A stretch of DNA of 64,000 bases, from assembly GCA_963920665.1 (NCBI GenBank), contig OY987264.1:28686906-28750905 (forward strand), written 5' to 3'. The notes beneath the pieces were generated by a model. That model did no database searches, was not told where the DNA came from, and worked only from the letters and a program-made list of their open reading frames with translations. Shown here one piece after another: positions 24,451-35,800 of the stretch. Each line of letters begins with the position of its first letter. Position 1 is the stretch's first letter. Origin of the DNA: Straminergon stramineum (taxonomy: Eukaryota; Streptophyta; Bryopsida; Hypnales; Calliergonaceae). The translations under genes were made by a program, and so were the position numbers.

Positions 24451-24602
24451 AAGAAATCTGTGTTTGCCTCAACAAAATCTACATGACATGTTTGTTGAGG
24501 CGAACACAAAATATGCGTTCAAAAACGTAGAAAAATGCAGATTTTGTGTTTACCTCTATAATCACGTCATATAGATTTTGTTGAGGCAAATGCAAATTTC
24601 TT
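24451..24602. mobile_element. Foldback hairpin with about 36-bp arms
   Basis: Left arm 24451-24486 (containing TTTGCCTCAACAAAATCTA) is the near-perfect complement of 24565-24602 (containing TAGATTTTGTTGAGGCAAA). A second nested pair, GAGGCGAACACAAAAT (from 24497) and ATTTTGTGTTTACCTC (ending 24556), lies inside, so most of the 152 bases can fold. No coding content. It lies 0.2 kb upstream of the PIF/Harbinger relic. Confidence 0.7.
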
Positions 24603-24803
24603 CAAGTGGATTCTAGTATTATATAAAGCCACGATCTTTTTATTAGTGGGAACAATATTCAACTATGGTGATTCATGAAGATCTTGAGCGCTTTTGTTAA
24701 TTCTTTTGACTATCCATTTTGACATTCCAATCTATTTGTTGTTTAGTCTATGAAGAAATGCAAAAAAAAGTCCACTCTTGGATTGATTCAAATTACTGGT
24801 TAG

Positions 24804-25725
24804 TTGATGGATGTTCCTAAGCAAGTGGTAATTTCTTTGCAAAGGCTTGCAACTCGTGACACTCATCTCTCAATTGCTAAATTATTTGGAGTGGCTAATT
24901 TTACATCTAGCAAAATGTACAAGCATTTTATCAAAACTTTGTTGATTGTTTCTATTCCTTTGCATTTGAAGTGGCTTGAAGGAGAGTCTCTATCTCATGT
25001 GAAACTTGGTTTTGGAAAGCTCCACAACATACCATAGTTTTGTGGTGCTCTTGATTTTTCCCATGTCAAATTCAATTTGCCATCACAAGCTAGATCAACA
25101 AATTGATATTACCATGATCACAACTATTTGACAATTATCCAAACTTGATTATGGGCCACAAAACCTGCTTTATTGATGTATTTGTAGGTATACCATGATC
25201 AATACACAATTCTAAAGTTTATTTATTGTCCAATCACTTTAAAGAAGTCTTTGAAGGAACTCAATTGAGTGGCTCAACAATTGAAATTGGAGGTGTTGAT
25301 GTGCAAGAACTAATTGTAGCTAATGCATGTTATCTTGGCGACAAAAATGTCCTTGTACCTTGGACTACACTACATCTTCCTAGACTATACGATGAATTCA
25401 ATTTCAAACAATCATCTACTTGTATGGTAGTGGAACAAGCATTTGGTATTTTAAAAGGAATGTGGACAATTCTAAAGAACCCTCTGATTAGTCCTAATCT
25501 CAAGAGGGTTCTGAGTTTGATATGAGCTTGTTGTGTACTTCATAATATTGTCATTGATAGAAATGATGAAATAGATGAGTCCATTGAGTTGTGGGGTCAT
25601 CATGATCAAGGTTATAGAGAACAAGTAGTGAGAAATCCACCACTTAATGGCGCTAAGCAATTGCAAGTGGCAATAGCTTGGCATCTATATGAATTGGAAG
25701 CACTACAATTTAATGAAGGAATATT
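24804..25725 (+). pseudogene. PIF/Harbinger (HARBI1-like) transposase relic
   Basis: Successive frames read LATRDTHLSIAKLFGVA, then CGALDFSHVKFNLPS (first catalytic Asp block, normally GxxDGTH), then YYHDHNYLTIIQ. Next comes FNFKQSSTCMVVEQAFGILK, the acidic block with the third catalytic residue (Glu), then ACCVLHNIVID. This order is diagnostic of DDE_Tnp_4 in PIF/Harbinger elements. In-frame stops occur at about 25036, 25106, 25146 and 25523. The second Asp block (usually GDSAYPL) reads ANACYLGDK, so a catalytic residue is lost. The element cannot encode an active enzyme. Terminal repeats were not identified. Confidence 0.85.
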
Positions 25726-26379
25726 ATTTTGTGTCTACTCACAATATTATGTATTTCAACTAGTGAATGTATACCTTTTATATGGTTCAAGTATGTTCTT
25801 GCATAATTATACCAAGCAAATGAGAGGTGTCTAGTAACAAATCAATTGTTACTATAATGTTTGCCAATTTTCAGAACACTTTTGGATTGATGTGAAAGCT
25901 ATATTGTAGAAACTAGGTGTAAATTGGAGTTTAACCTAACAAATTTCAATAAAATTGTACATATGATGAAGGAGAAATGATTCTTCAATGTGTTAAAAAA
26001 TGACAAACAACACATTGAAAGGTAAAGTAGTCTACTCTTAAGAATTGACCATTTAAGAACTGATTGCCTTTTCAGGGAAGCTAAAGTCTTTCAAATAATT
26101 TTCAGTAAATATTTGTAGGAAGAAAAATGGAATTCATATCTAATACAAGTTGTTTCCTATTTTTTGGACCTTTGTGGAATTAGTTACAAATTTTTGAAGT
26201 TGAAATGCAATGTTCACTAGAGGCAACCACCTTTTGAAATGTAAATTGTTGGTTCATTGAAGAAACAAATTGTATCTCTACATCATAATTGCTTATAGAG
26301 CACAATTGCTTTTAGAGTAGACTTCTTTAAATCCCTAAATTGTCAAGGGCCTTTGGACAAAACATAGATTTATTATAAG
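25726..26379. other. Intergenic, no feature seen
   Basis: AT-rich trailer of the transposase relic with no recognisable content. Confidence 0.4.
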
Positions 26380-27496
26380 CACTATAAGAAATCTACATTT
26401 TTGGATGTGTCTGACCACGAAGGCACGATGTCCAAGAAAACATGAAGATGTCAAAGGGTAATTGGCCCAACAATATAGATTTTCGTGGACGTTGTGGGGA
26501 ACATTGGGGCATTAATATAAAACTAAGTTGATGTTATCATTGTCGTTCACATTTTATTTGACATGACTGAAGACATGCTGATGTTTATTAGAATGGCATA
26601 AAAAACTTAGACTACCATGTCAACAAATAGACCCATTTTGACTATGCTTAAGTCAATAAAAATTACTACGGTCTATAAAAAAATGTTGACCATATGTGAA
26701 ATTTAGAGGAAGGGCAGCTACATGGCATGCTTTCCTCCCCAAGGAAAATGGATGGATGTGCATTGTGGATGAAAGGAGATGATCTTCATACATGTGGGTG
26801 GTAGGAAGTGAAACAATCGATATGTGATATGTAAAGCAAGAATCATGTTCAATGTCAAATGTCTAAAACAATGTCTAGATATGTGAAACAATATCTAGAT
26901 GTCTAAAACAATGTTGAGATGTATAATGGTCAAGTTCCCATATTCTAATTATCCCATATCTTTTGTCTCAACATGGACGAACAATGGATATAAATATGAC
27001 CTTTGTGCCCTTCATTCTTATTAACTTTCAACAAAGGAATTCCTTCATTAATTTTTGTTGATCTTGCCTTTTGGATATGTTACGTACTAATTTATGTCTC
27101 AAAAAACGTCTAGGCATCTAATTTGAATTATGAAAAAAGCAGCATTAAAATTTTCAAATGACATAAAAGTATATTGACTAGGCATGCCACATCATCATCA
27201 TTGGTTACCACATCAAGTGCCACATCATAAACAAAATGGATGAAAAAAATCTCACTTGGCTATCCTCGCCTAGGTGGCATCCACGTGATGCTTTATGGGG
27301 AGATTGAAAGACTATGTTTCTAGTGATGTTAGAAAAAAACAATCTCAAATTGGGCATGTTTTTTTGGATTCTACCACGTTTATGACCCGTTAATCATAAC
27401 AAATTTGAGGTGGCATCTCAATTGATTATTTCCTTTACAGTAAACATCCTATCATGTTCACTATGACTTCTAAGAAAATTTGACTTTCTTATAGTA
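26380..27496. mobile_element. Candidate non-autonomous CACTA-type element, 1.1 kb
   Basis: The left end is CACTATAAGAAA at 26380. The right end is TTTCTTATAGTA ending at 27496, a 12-bp inverted repeat with the last base changed. Both sides are flanked by AAG (26377-26379 and 27497-27499), the 3-bp target duplication expected of CACTA transposons. The interior is non-coding and includes a roughly 20-bp irregular repeat around CTAAAACAATGTCTAGAT at 26860-26925. The long distance between ends makes chance pairing possible. Confidence 0.5.
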
Positions 27497-27798
27497 AAGA
27501 CATGATTTCTAAATTTATTTTTTAGGTTTGAATTTCAAAGAACAATTGTAAGGCATGTTGAATTGAAGACATATACATGGTCAAGTTTGCCAAAAAAATT
27601 GAATATTTTCTAGGTGAATTTAATAATTTTAGCATTAAAATTTTACTAAAATAAAATATGGATAGTTTAAGTGTTAATCAAAATATTACAGAAATCACTA
27701 CACTTAGAGTATCATATTTCAACACAACACAACAAATTTCACAGTTATTGGCTTGTAAGCCTAGGATCTTGAGCCCATGAGCTTAGGAGCCTAGGCTC
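27497..27798. other. Intergenic, no feature seen
   Basis: AT-rich. A phrase GCTTGTAAGCCTAGGATCTT at about 27751 has a loose inverted counterpart after the minisatellite (about 28107-28140). Confidence 0.35.
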
Positions 27799-28100
27799 TT
27801 ATGTTATTGGCATCTATATTATAGGTACCTTCCATAGTTATAGGATGTGTATAATTATAGGTATTTATAATGTAAGTACCTATGTTATAAGCACCTTCCA
27901 TAGTTTTAGGATGTTTATATAATGAGTGCCTAATTATATTATGGGTGTCTATATTTTAGGTACCTATGTTATATGCACCTTCCATAGTTATAGTATATTT
28001 ATATTGTAGGTGCCTATGTTACAAGCACCTTACATGGTTATAGGGTACTCATATTATAAGTATATATGTTATAAACACCTTCAATAGTTGTAAAATATCC
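27799..28100 (+). repeat. Minisatellite, about 60-75 bp period, five units
   Basis: The unit is TACCTATGTTATAAGCACCT, then TCCATAGTTATAGG and a TATATTATAGG-type spacer. It repeats about five times with substitutions and small indels. Confidence 0.75.
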
Positions 28101-28989
28101 ACTTACACCTAGGCTCAAGGCTCATAGGCTCTCATTTCGAGGCTCACATGCTAGCGTCATTGCAACAATTGTCATCCACAAATAATCAATATCTTCTTCC
28201 TAATCAAATTACAAAAGAATTAGTAATTTTAAGTTTCAAATCCTATATACAAAAATATTGGTGATTGCCATCATAGATCTAACCGTTTGGATAGAATCTA
28301 AAATTCAAAATTTACATCTTTTAATTTCAAAATATCCTTTTTAGTTGCATTTTATAATGGAAGGAGGTAATTTTCCATATTCAAAGAGTGTTGAAGGCAT
28401 TTAGGGATTACATTTAGATTCATTGTGTTTGGTTAAAACCATAATGTTTCAAAGTGATGAAATTGTTTGTATGAGTACTATTATCATATGGTTTTTTTTA
28501 TACAAATATACAATTGAATTACTGAAGAGATTGACATTTTTGATATAAATAAAACTTTATGTAAATCATATTGATAATTTCATTATTATAGCTTTGAAAT
28601 TTCAATTCATAATTTTGGTTCAATTCTCTAATAAGATGAAAAATGATCTTGTGAAAATTTCATATATATTAAAAATAAGTTACATTGATAATCAAATGAA
28701 ATGAAAAATATTAGGTTTAAATATTTTTCAATTGTTGGTTTGAAAACCCCCAAAGAGGTCTATTCTTTGAGGAAGTGGGCTTGAAAAGCTTGGGCCTTGC
28801 ACAAAATTTTAGATGGAAAATCCTAATGCCCTTTCGAACTTGCTCCACCCCCATTAAGTTTTTCATATTGTATTTGATCCCATGGATCCATTGAAGAGAC
28901 TCTTAGTTCTTGACTTGGACTTACTAGCCAAGTCTTCCCTCCTCTAAGTGACTAAGGTGAATTGATCCCTTCATTGTCCCTTATGGTTT
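28101..28989. other. Intergenic, no feature seen
   Basis: AT-rich and non-coding; nothing recognised. Confidence 0.35.
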
Positions 28990-29631
28990 ACACTTGGGAA
29001 AAAAACAAAAATTTTGTTCTGACCCATGATAAAATTTGGAAATTTTGAATTCATATATTTAGATTTAATGGCCCCAAATTAGGTAGAAGAGGTGAAGAAA
29101 TACAAAATTAACATGGCACAAAATAGGGGGCAATTTTATACATTTACCTTTGATTGGGGGAATGAAGGGGTCCATTGATCCTTGTCGCCTCTAAGCAAGT
29201 TGTACTTTTATTCAAACCTTGAATTCATATAACCATGTCAATCAAGGTTGGGGAAGTCCCTCTTGCTCCTCTAGGAATTGGGCATGCCAACTTCCCAACT
29301 AGCCAATGATTCTCTACTTCCTAGCCAAACAACTTTCCAGTCAACCAATAATTGTCTTTAGATTATAAATGAATTCCTTTCCAAGCATCTAGGGAAGCAT
29401 TACCCCTCTTTCAAGGAGGAATGGAGCACACCAAATCCATCTCTCAAAGTGGGCCTTGGAGGGTGAATTTATTCCAAGGGAAAACACAAGAATTTTTTAT
29501 TTTCCACATATGATAGAATTTGCAAATTTTGAATTCGTATTTGCAATCAAAGGCACCAAATTAGTTACAAGAGGTGAAAAACATAGAATTATGAAGGCAC
29601 AAAAATAGGGGGCCTTTGTACAATTATCCTA
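28990..29631 (+). repeat. Pair of direct repeats (about 160 bp each, 480 bp apart)
   Basis: Units at 28990-29153 and 29470-29631 share TTGGAAATTTTGAATTC/TTGCAAATTTTGAATTC, CACCAAATTAG-type and GGCACAAAATAGGGGG-type blocks. The sequence between them is unrelated and non-coding. Confidence 0.65.
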
Positions 29632-29870
29632 CACAACACAAAATTCAACTTGCAAGGTCCACTTTGAGGAACATGTTTAGTGTCCTATAAGAGGAATGGT
29701 TTAATGTAGAACAACCCATTAAGGTCAAAAGACCCATGACAAATACCTAGAAAATGACTCCATCATGGTTTGTTTCAATAAATAAGATTTGGGTCACAAT
29801 CAATGTCTTAGGTGAGAGTAATGGAGTAATTAGTGATCTCATTGGGAACTTCAAGCTTCTTAGTGTAAAT

Positions 29871-30157
29871 CACTAGAAGAAAACTATGTTGAACTTGTCA
29901 AAAACTACGTTTTACTCAACATAAAAGGTGGGCTGGATTTTGTTGAGATCTCCCTTCGAAACCCAAAATTTTGCATTCTAATACAAAATTCTTTATTTCA
30001 CTTGTCAAATTCTATGTTGAAATGTTGAAATGCAAAATTGTGGGTTATGAAGGGAGAACTCAACAAAATCCAGCCCACACTTTTCTATTGAGTACAATAT
30101 AGTCTCTGTCAAGTGAAACGGAGTTTTTGACAAGTTAGACACAATTTTCTTCTAGTG
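29871..30157. mobile_element. CACTA-ended foldback MITE, 287 bp
   Basis: CACTAGAAGAAAA at 29871 and TTTTCTTCTAGTG ending at 30157 are exact inverted ends flanked by AAT on both sides (29868-29870, 30158-30160). The arms pair for about 110 bases each (for example GGGCTGGATTTTGTTGAG against its complement near 30065), and the centre is also self-complementary. A transcript would fold into one long hairpin. Non-coding; a non-autonomous CACTA-type element is the best fit. Confidence 0.85.
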
Positions 30158-30810
30158 AATTCATTATAGGAAGTGACTTTTTTAGGCCTTCTACGTTATA
30201 AAATATTAGTTAATGTTTTAGGTAAGTAAGATGACCATCATGGATACACTTCTTGTTAATTTTGGGGTAATCTAGTGACTCTTTTGGGTAATTCACTTCA
30301 AAATTTTATATCAAATTCATACTTTGTCCAAAAAAATATAATTTCAATTGCTCTCACTGTTTTTCACACTTATCTTTTTTGGGGAAAAAAATTCAGAATT
30401 TCATAAATAACATGAGGGCAAACTCCTAATTCTGACCAAAATGGACTAGATAATGCTCGAGAGTTAGAAAACTCGAAAGCACTATGGGACATAATGCCAA
30501 GTCTAATAGTTCATCACAAATGTCCATATCTATACTTTTCGCAAATCCAAGGGTGCAAAAAGAGAATATGCGTGATTAGTTCTAATGTTTTTCCGACTAT
30601 CGAATGGAATGGTGACAAATTTGCCTTGAAAACTAGACTTCGGACATTATGGATTGTTTTACCTTAGAGTTTTGTTTCCATTGGCTAGTTGGAGGGCTAG
30701 GACCTCAAGAAGTTGAGGACCTCTGAAGGGTGTTGAAGTTACTTTGACATTGGAGGTGGGTTTGGACCCTTGATAAGGTTTCCATGGGGCTCCAATTTGG
30801 ATTGCAATTA
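30158..30810. other. Intergenic, no feature seen
   Basis: AT-rich and non-coding; nothing recognised. Confidence 0.35.
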
Positions 30811-31020
30811 ACCCTTAAACGTCAACACGGACATTTTGTGTCCGATGGATGACAAAGAATCCTTCTAGCCAGACAAAAATGCAACTATTCATTCTTAGAA
30901 TTTTGTTGTGAAAAGGGGAGGTCTTCTACAATAGTTTGACTTCCAATGAGTATTTTTGTTTTTTTAAAAGAAGATGATGTTACACACTTCCAAAACTTGG
31001 GATGATTTCCACGGTTACCG
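30811..31020 (-). repeat. Dispersed repeat family R1, inverted copy
   Basis: On the minus strand it reads ...ATACTCATTGGAAGTCAAAC, TATTGTAGAAGA, CAACAAAATTCTAAGAATGA and GTTTAAGGGTTAA. The same order occurs at 32148-32360 and in two tandem copies at 59450-59890. Non-coding. Confidence 0.65.
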
Positions 31021-31032
31021 GTCTGTCTACTA

Positions 31033-31190
31033 CAAGAGAACAATGTCAATTTGGACATTTCATATCAATTCGGACGTGTCAATTTGGACATTTTTTTATC
31101 AATCTTTTTTGTTAATTTGGACATTTTTCTATCAATTCAAGCACAGTTAGTAAATTCAAACGTATCAATTCAAACAGTGTTTTCTTATAG
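31033..31190. repeat. Short tandem repeat of TCAATTTGGACAT type, possible CACTA-like ends
   Basis: Four to five copies of TCAATT(T/C)GGACAT-like motifs lie between CTACTACAAGAGAACA and TGTTTTCTTATAGAGG, which are imperfectly complementary. Ends resemble the CACTA-type elements elsewhere here, but there is no convincing target duplication. Confidence 0.4.
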
Positions 31191-31599
31191 AGGTCCTATA
31201 TGGGTTAATTGCCTGGATATAGTAAACTCCCAATGTCCAAAACAAACAAAAAACAACTCCAATTCAATCTAAGTTAGTTTGGATTCCTTATCACTCCCGA
31301 GCTGCCCATTTTGGTGGGTGCATGGGTGCGCTCGATGGCCAATTCCAATAACTTAACCACAAAGAGCCTTAACCCTTGAAAGCCCTTGGGGTCCCTCTAT
31401 ACAACATGTATTTAGCATTATAACTCTTCAATTGTGGTTTCATAGATGAGTTATGATACATTTTTATTTACTTACTATCATGATCAAATGATCATTTATT
31501 TACTTTGCACTGAAAAGTATTTGGTCAATATTTCCTTGATCAAATACTACCATATACATAATATATACTCTATGGCCACAAAGGGCATTCAGGCCCATT
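31191..31599. other. Intergenic, no feature seen
   Basis: Non-coding; nothing recognised. Confidence 0.35.
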
Positions 31600-31990
31600 T
31601 AGGGTTAAAAAATGACTTCCACCATCTTGATTATGGCTTTGATTCCAGATTACTATTCACTACCAGAATAGGCCTTTAACTTACTACCAGAACTTCAGGG
31701 CCTTACCAGAATTCCAGAACTTGAACTCCTCAGTCGTTTCCGGAAACAAGCCAGGCACTCCAGTTCCCGCAATAGCCTGCTTTTGAAAACGAGGTCAGTC
31801 GTATCCAATGAGCTTAAGCTTAGGATCATTCCGTTAAGTTCTTTTTACTGTAGAAGATTTTTTACTGTATTTTTTAACTGTTTAAAATTTTACTACAGAA
31901 ACATGAGGAGATCTTTAAGAAAATAATTGAGCGTGTAACTTACTGACACGTGGCCTTAACACCCATTCAGCAAGCCACCACTGGATCAAC
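31600..31990 (-). repeat. Dispersed repeat family R3, copy 2
   Basis: Inverted relative to 19735-20112. Shared features include the repeated TACCAGAA (TTCTGGTA) motif, GAAAACGAGGTC and the GCCACCACTGGAT end. About three quarters identical by eye. Confidence 0.65.
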
Positions 31991-32147
31991 GCCACGTGGA
32001 CACCTGAAGTCAATCATGTGATTTGCAAGCACTGAAAACAACACTAAGTTATTTAAGCTTAGTACTCCAATTTCTCTAGATTTCTAACCGTTTTTTCAAA
32101 GAGATTTGATGTCTTTAATTTAACCCTTATTAACCCTTGAACACCAA

Positions 32148-32360
32148 GCTGGTGACCGTGGAAATCAGCCATTTTGGAACCGTGTCACATCATCTACTTT
32201 AAAAAAATAAAAAATACTCATTGGGAGTCAAATTATTGTAGAAGATCTCCCCTTTCCACCCCTAATTCCGAGGATGAATAGTTGCAATTTTGTCCTACAT
32301 AAGAGAATTTCTTATCATTTCTCAAACAAAAAATGTCCACCGTGTCATTCAAGGGTTGAA
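32148..32360 (+). repeat. Dispersed repeat family R1, copy
   Basis: Contains CCGTGGAAATCA, ATACTCATTGGGAGTCAAAT, TATTGTAGAAGATCTCCCC and GGATGAATAGTTGCAATTTT. It is followed without a gap by an R2 copy. Confidence 0.6.
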
Positions 32361-32745
32361 AGACAAAGCCTATGACTATGTGAACATCCTCAATTGATCT
32401 TGAATGTGCCACTTTGTGTGCTGAATTTTTTCACTAATATGAGTGGAATTCTTTTTAAAAATTTTGAGAGATAAAAGCCACATGTCTTTTACAAGTCCTA
32501 CAAATTTTGGATTTTTTCCATGGAAAACTGAAATTATTATGGATTTTGGCAATAAAAGTGAGGAAAATTCATATCAAATACAATACATGTTCCAAAATTT
32601 TCAAAATTTCACCAATAATATATATTATAGTTTAAAATATTATGATGTAAACCAAAATTTTGTGTTATTCTATGATTAGAAAATCAATAAACCATGGTTA
32701 TAGGCTCAAAGTTGAAATTGCTATAAATAGTTTAATCTCAAGGAT
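32350..32745 (+). repeat. Dispersed repeat family R2, copy
   Basis: Matches 57045-57435 colinearly, including TATATTATAGT, GATGTAAACC/ATAGTTTACACC, TATTCTATGATTAGAAAATC and CATGGTTATAGGCTCAAAG. Non-coding. Confidence 0.6.
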
Positions 32746-35700
32746 TTCATTTTTAAAAATGGGATGGTGTGAGTATATAATTGCCCACCCTTGGCAACTA
32801 CACGATCACAACCAAGTTCTTGTGTTGTGGGTGGTGAACTCCTACTTCAATGGGTGCCTAACGTCGGTCCATTGTGCCTTCCAAGCAGTGGATCTTCTCT
32901 AAGCCTCCTACTTCTTCTTATTCACCGTAACACCCAATTATCTTGTTGTGGAGCTAATGCTTGGACTCTTGACCGCTGGACTAAAAGAGAATTAAGACTA
33001 CTACTACCATCTTGGGAATCAGTTCATGCCATTTCTAACGCCATGCAAGTCCCGGGGACGCGTGACTTCTACTCCACTTCATCCATGATGGCCCCTTGCT
33101 ATGTCTACTCTTTAATACTAAGTGGGGCCTAGCCCTTGACCCTAGGGGCTTCCCACTTCTAGGCCTCGGCTTTACTTCATGATTGTGGACGTAAACTAGC
33201 TAACGATGGGATCATACCTCGGCTTGCGGTTTCTCTTCTATATGCTCGAGACTCCTCCTCAATAGGTCCCTTGTTGCCATGTCACTTCCGTAGGATTGGA
33301 TGCATCTTGAATGTAGGTTGGGAGGGAGGTGGTCGGCGAGCCTAGCTCCCCATCTTTCCTTCCTTTTCTTGTTGTGGTCTCGGTGGAGAGAATGAGTAGG
33401 GAGAGTAGTTGGGCCTACCCCCTTCTACATGCTATCCTCGTCTCCCCTTCGCCAATCCGGTTCTAATGGCTAACTTCTACTCCCCCTGATCTACTCCAAG
33501 TGCTAAATTCTCTCCCCTAGTCTACCCTAAGTGCTCCAACCTACCCTAAATGCTAAATTCTATCCCCCTAATCTATCCTAATTGCTAAACCTTTTTTCCT
33601 TCTACTTAGATGGATTTTCTCTATCCCCACTACCTTGGTGAACCCTCCCTTCAGTCCTTGGCCGAAATCCCCCAGTCCCTGGCAAACCCCTTAGTTCCTA
33701 GCCGAACCTCTCAACCCCCGGTTGAGACCCCCCAGCCCCCTAGTTGAGACCCCCACTTCCCCGACCCTGTACTAGCCAATACCCGGCTACCGATACTGGC
33801 CTGTTGGTGTTGGTACCGGTCACTACTGGGGCTAGCGATGGTGCTAGTTGCGGATGGGGCCAAAAAGGGAGTTGGGAGTCTTCCTCCCTTCACTAGAAAA
33901 TTGCCTTGGAAGCTTAGCTCTCCATACTCACCCCAGGTAGGATATATCGGTGTAGAGCTTTAGGGAATGCTCTTCCTTTGGTCGTTAGGACTTAGGACTG
34001 GTTCTTTTGGGTACTAAACTTTGGAGGTGAATAGTACTTAGGGTCAAAGCTCCGCCGTCGATTTGGATTTAACACCAAATCTAGGACTTGGAGGCTCCTA
34101 AGGTCTCAAAGCTCCGCCATTAGGTAGGACTTTTAACACATGATCTAGGGCTCTATAGCCCTTTTCTACTTGCAACAACCACCCAAGATGGAGTAGGGGG
34201 TAGCAAGGGGAGTGAAAACTACCACTACAAGGACAAGAACTACTTAGAGAGTTTGGTTTCAACCCAAACCTCTCCAAATGACAACCAAGGACCACTACAA
34301 GAACAAGAGCTACAAAAGAGAGTTTGGTTCCAACCTAAACTTCTCCAAATGACAACAAAAGGACTACCACAAAAACAAGAGTTGCAAAAGAAAGCAAGAG
34401 GGAGAAACAAGGAAACCAACACCGCCAAAGTTCCAACAAGTGGACCCCAATGGACCCAAGTATAATGATGTATAAAAAATGGGGGTAACAATGGAATAGA
34501 AAATGGGGGTGTTTGAGGAGAGAAGGGCGCCCCCTTTTATAGGAAAATGGGCACCCTTGCTCCCCTCAAGATTACAAACTGGGGAACTCTGTTCTCAATG
34601 AAGGGAACTTCTAAAAATCTAATTTTCTTATGAGAATTGTTCTCAAGTAAGATGTTGATCATTCTAGGATTGTCTTGGGATTTCCCCCACATGCAAGGGT
34701 GTTGACAACTAGTCTTTCCCTCGCACATGTCGAAGACCTTGTTCCCAAGCGTGGGAACCTTACGCAAAACCTAAACTTCTTACAATTTTCAAATCTACGT
34801 AAGTCGTTGACTATCTAGGCTTGTCTCGGGATTTCCCCCACATGTGGAGGTGTTGACACCTAAGTCTCTTCCCCACATGTGCCAGGAACCTTGTTCCCAA
34901 ATGGGGGAACGTCCTTCCAATTCTCCAAGATTTAGGCTTTAATTGCACGTTAACTTCTCCGATTTTGTGTTGTCCACTTCTAACTCTTAGTGTTTAACTC
35001 CGATTGGCAAACGGATTGCGATGTTAGCTCCAAAAGGCCATTTTTATCCCATGAAAACCTCCCTCCCTCTTTTCCGTGGCAAAACCCTTCGAAACCCAAT
35101 GCCATCCACGTCAAAAAAGGGTTAAAGATTTAACTTGTTAGTGTTGCCTTTTTTGAATAAGGAGAGTGGCCAAGGTGATTTGGGAGGTCCAAGGAGGTAA
35201 GGAAAGACCTTTCATCGACTTCGTTTCGAACTCGTACACTCCCGAGACGCCGGTCAAATCCCCACCCGCACTGCCACGTCTCTAAATTTGGAGGGGATCT
35301 TCAGGTTCGGGCATCTTTCGCTATCAAAATGTCACGAAACTTGTTGGGGAGCCTTATTAACATAAAAGCATCTAACCCAATTTTTAGTGAGATTTTACTG
35401 CCCTCTGGGGAATTTCCCATAATAGGTTTCGGTTATTGACCATTCAAAAAGAATACTTCTGCAAGTCAAAAAATTTCAAGACTTTTTGTGGGACCTCTCA
35501 GGGAATCCTACAATGGTCATGCAAGCTCGTATTCTTACTTTGCACATGTAGGTATGGGGAAGATAAATCCTACCCTCCGCTAATTACATGGAAATGGGGA
35601 ATCTTACGTATACGAGGGAATCTTGACGAAGGGAATTCGCTTCTGATCCCCTCGCACACTCTAGACCCCAATCCCATACTCAAGACTTGTGGATTCCTCC

Positions 35701-35800
35701 ACTGGCCAGTCTTGATATCGTAACTCCTACAATACTAACAATTGGGCTCTAAGGTTTCAACCATGGGATGGGAAAACGGAGCCTACTTAGGGATCTCACA
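32746..35800. repeat. GC-richer block of several unrelated tandem repeats
   Basis: GC is visibly higher than in the flanks. Sub-arrays: 33480-33592 (about 40-bp units with CTACCCTAA and TGCTAAATTCT); 33650-33762 (about 25-30-bp units with CCCCCAG and GTTGAGACCCCC); 34040-34150 (two units with CAAAGCTCCGCC); 34221-34395 (about 70-bp units with AGAGAGTTTGGTT and TCTCCAAATGACAAC); 34654-34912 (two 152-bp units with GGGATTTCCCCCACATG and CCTTGTTCCCAA). Open frames here follow the repeats and show no domain. It is probably the non-coding part of one large decayed element, but its class is unknown. Confidence 0.6.

Noticed and set aside
33711..34491. Proline/serine-rich and glutamine-rich frames
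   Set aside because: They follow the tandem repeats of the block and change with them.
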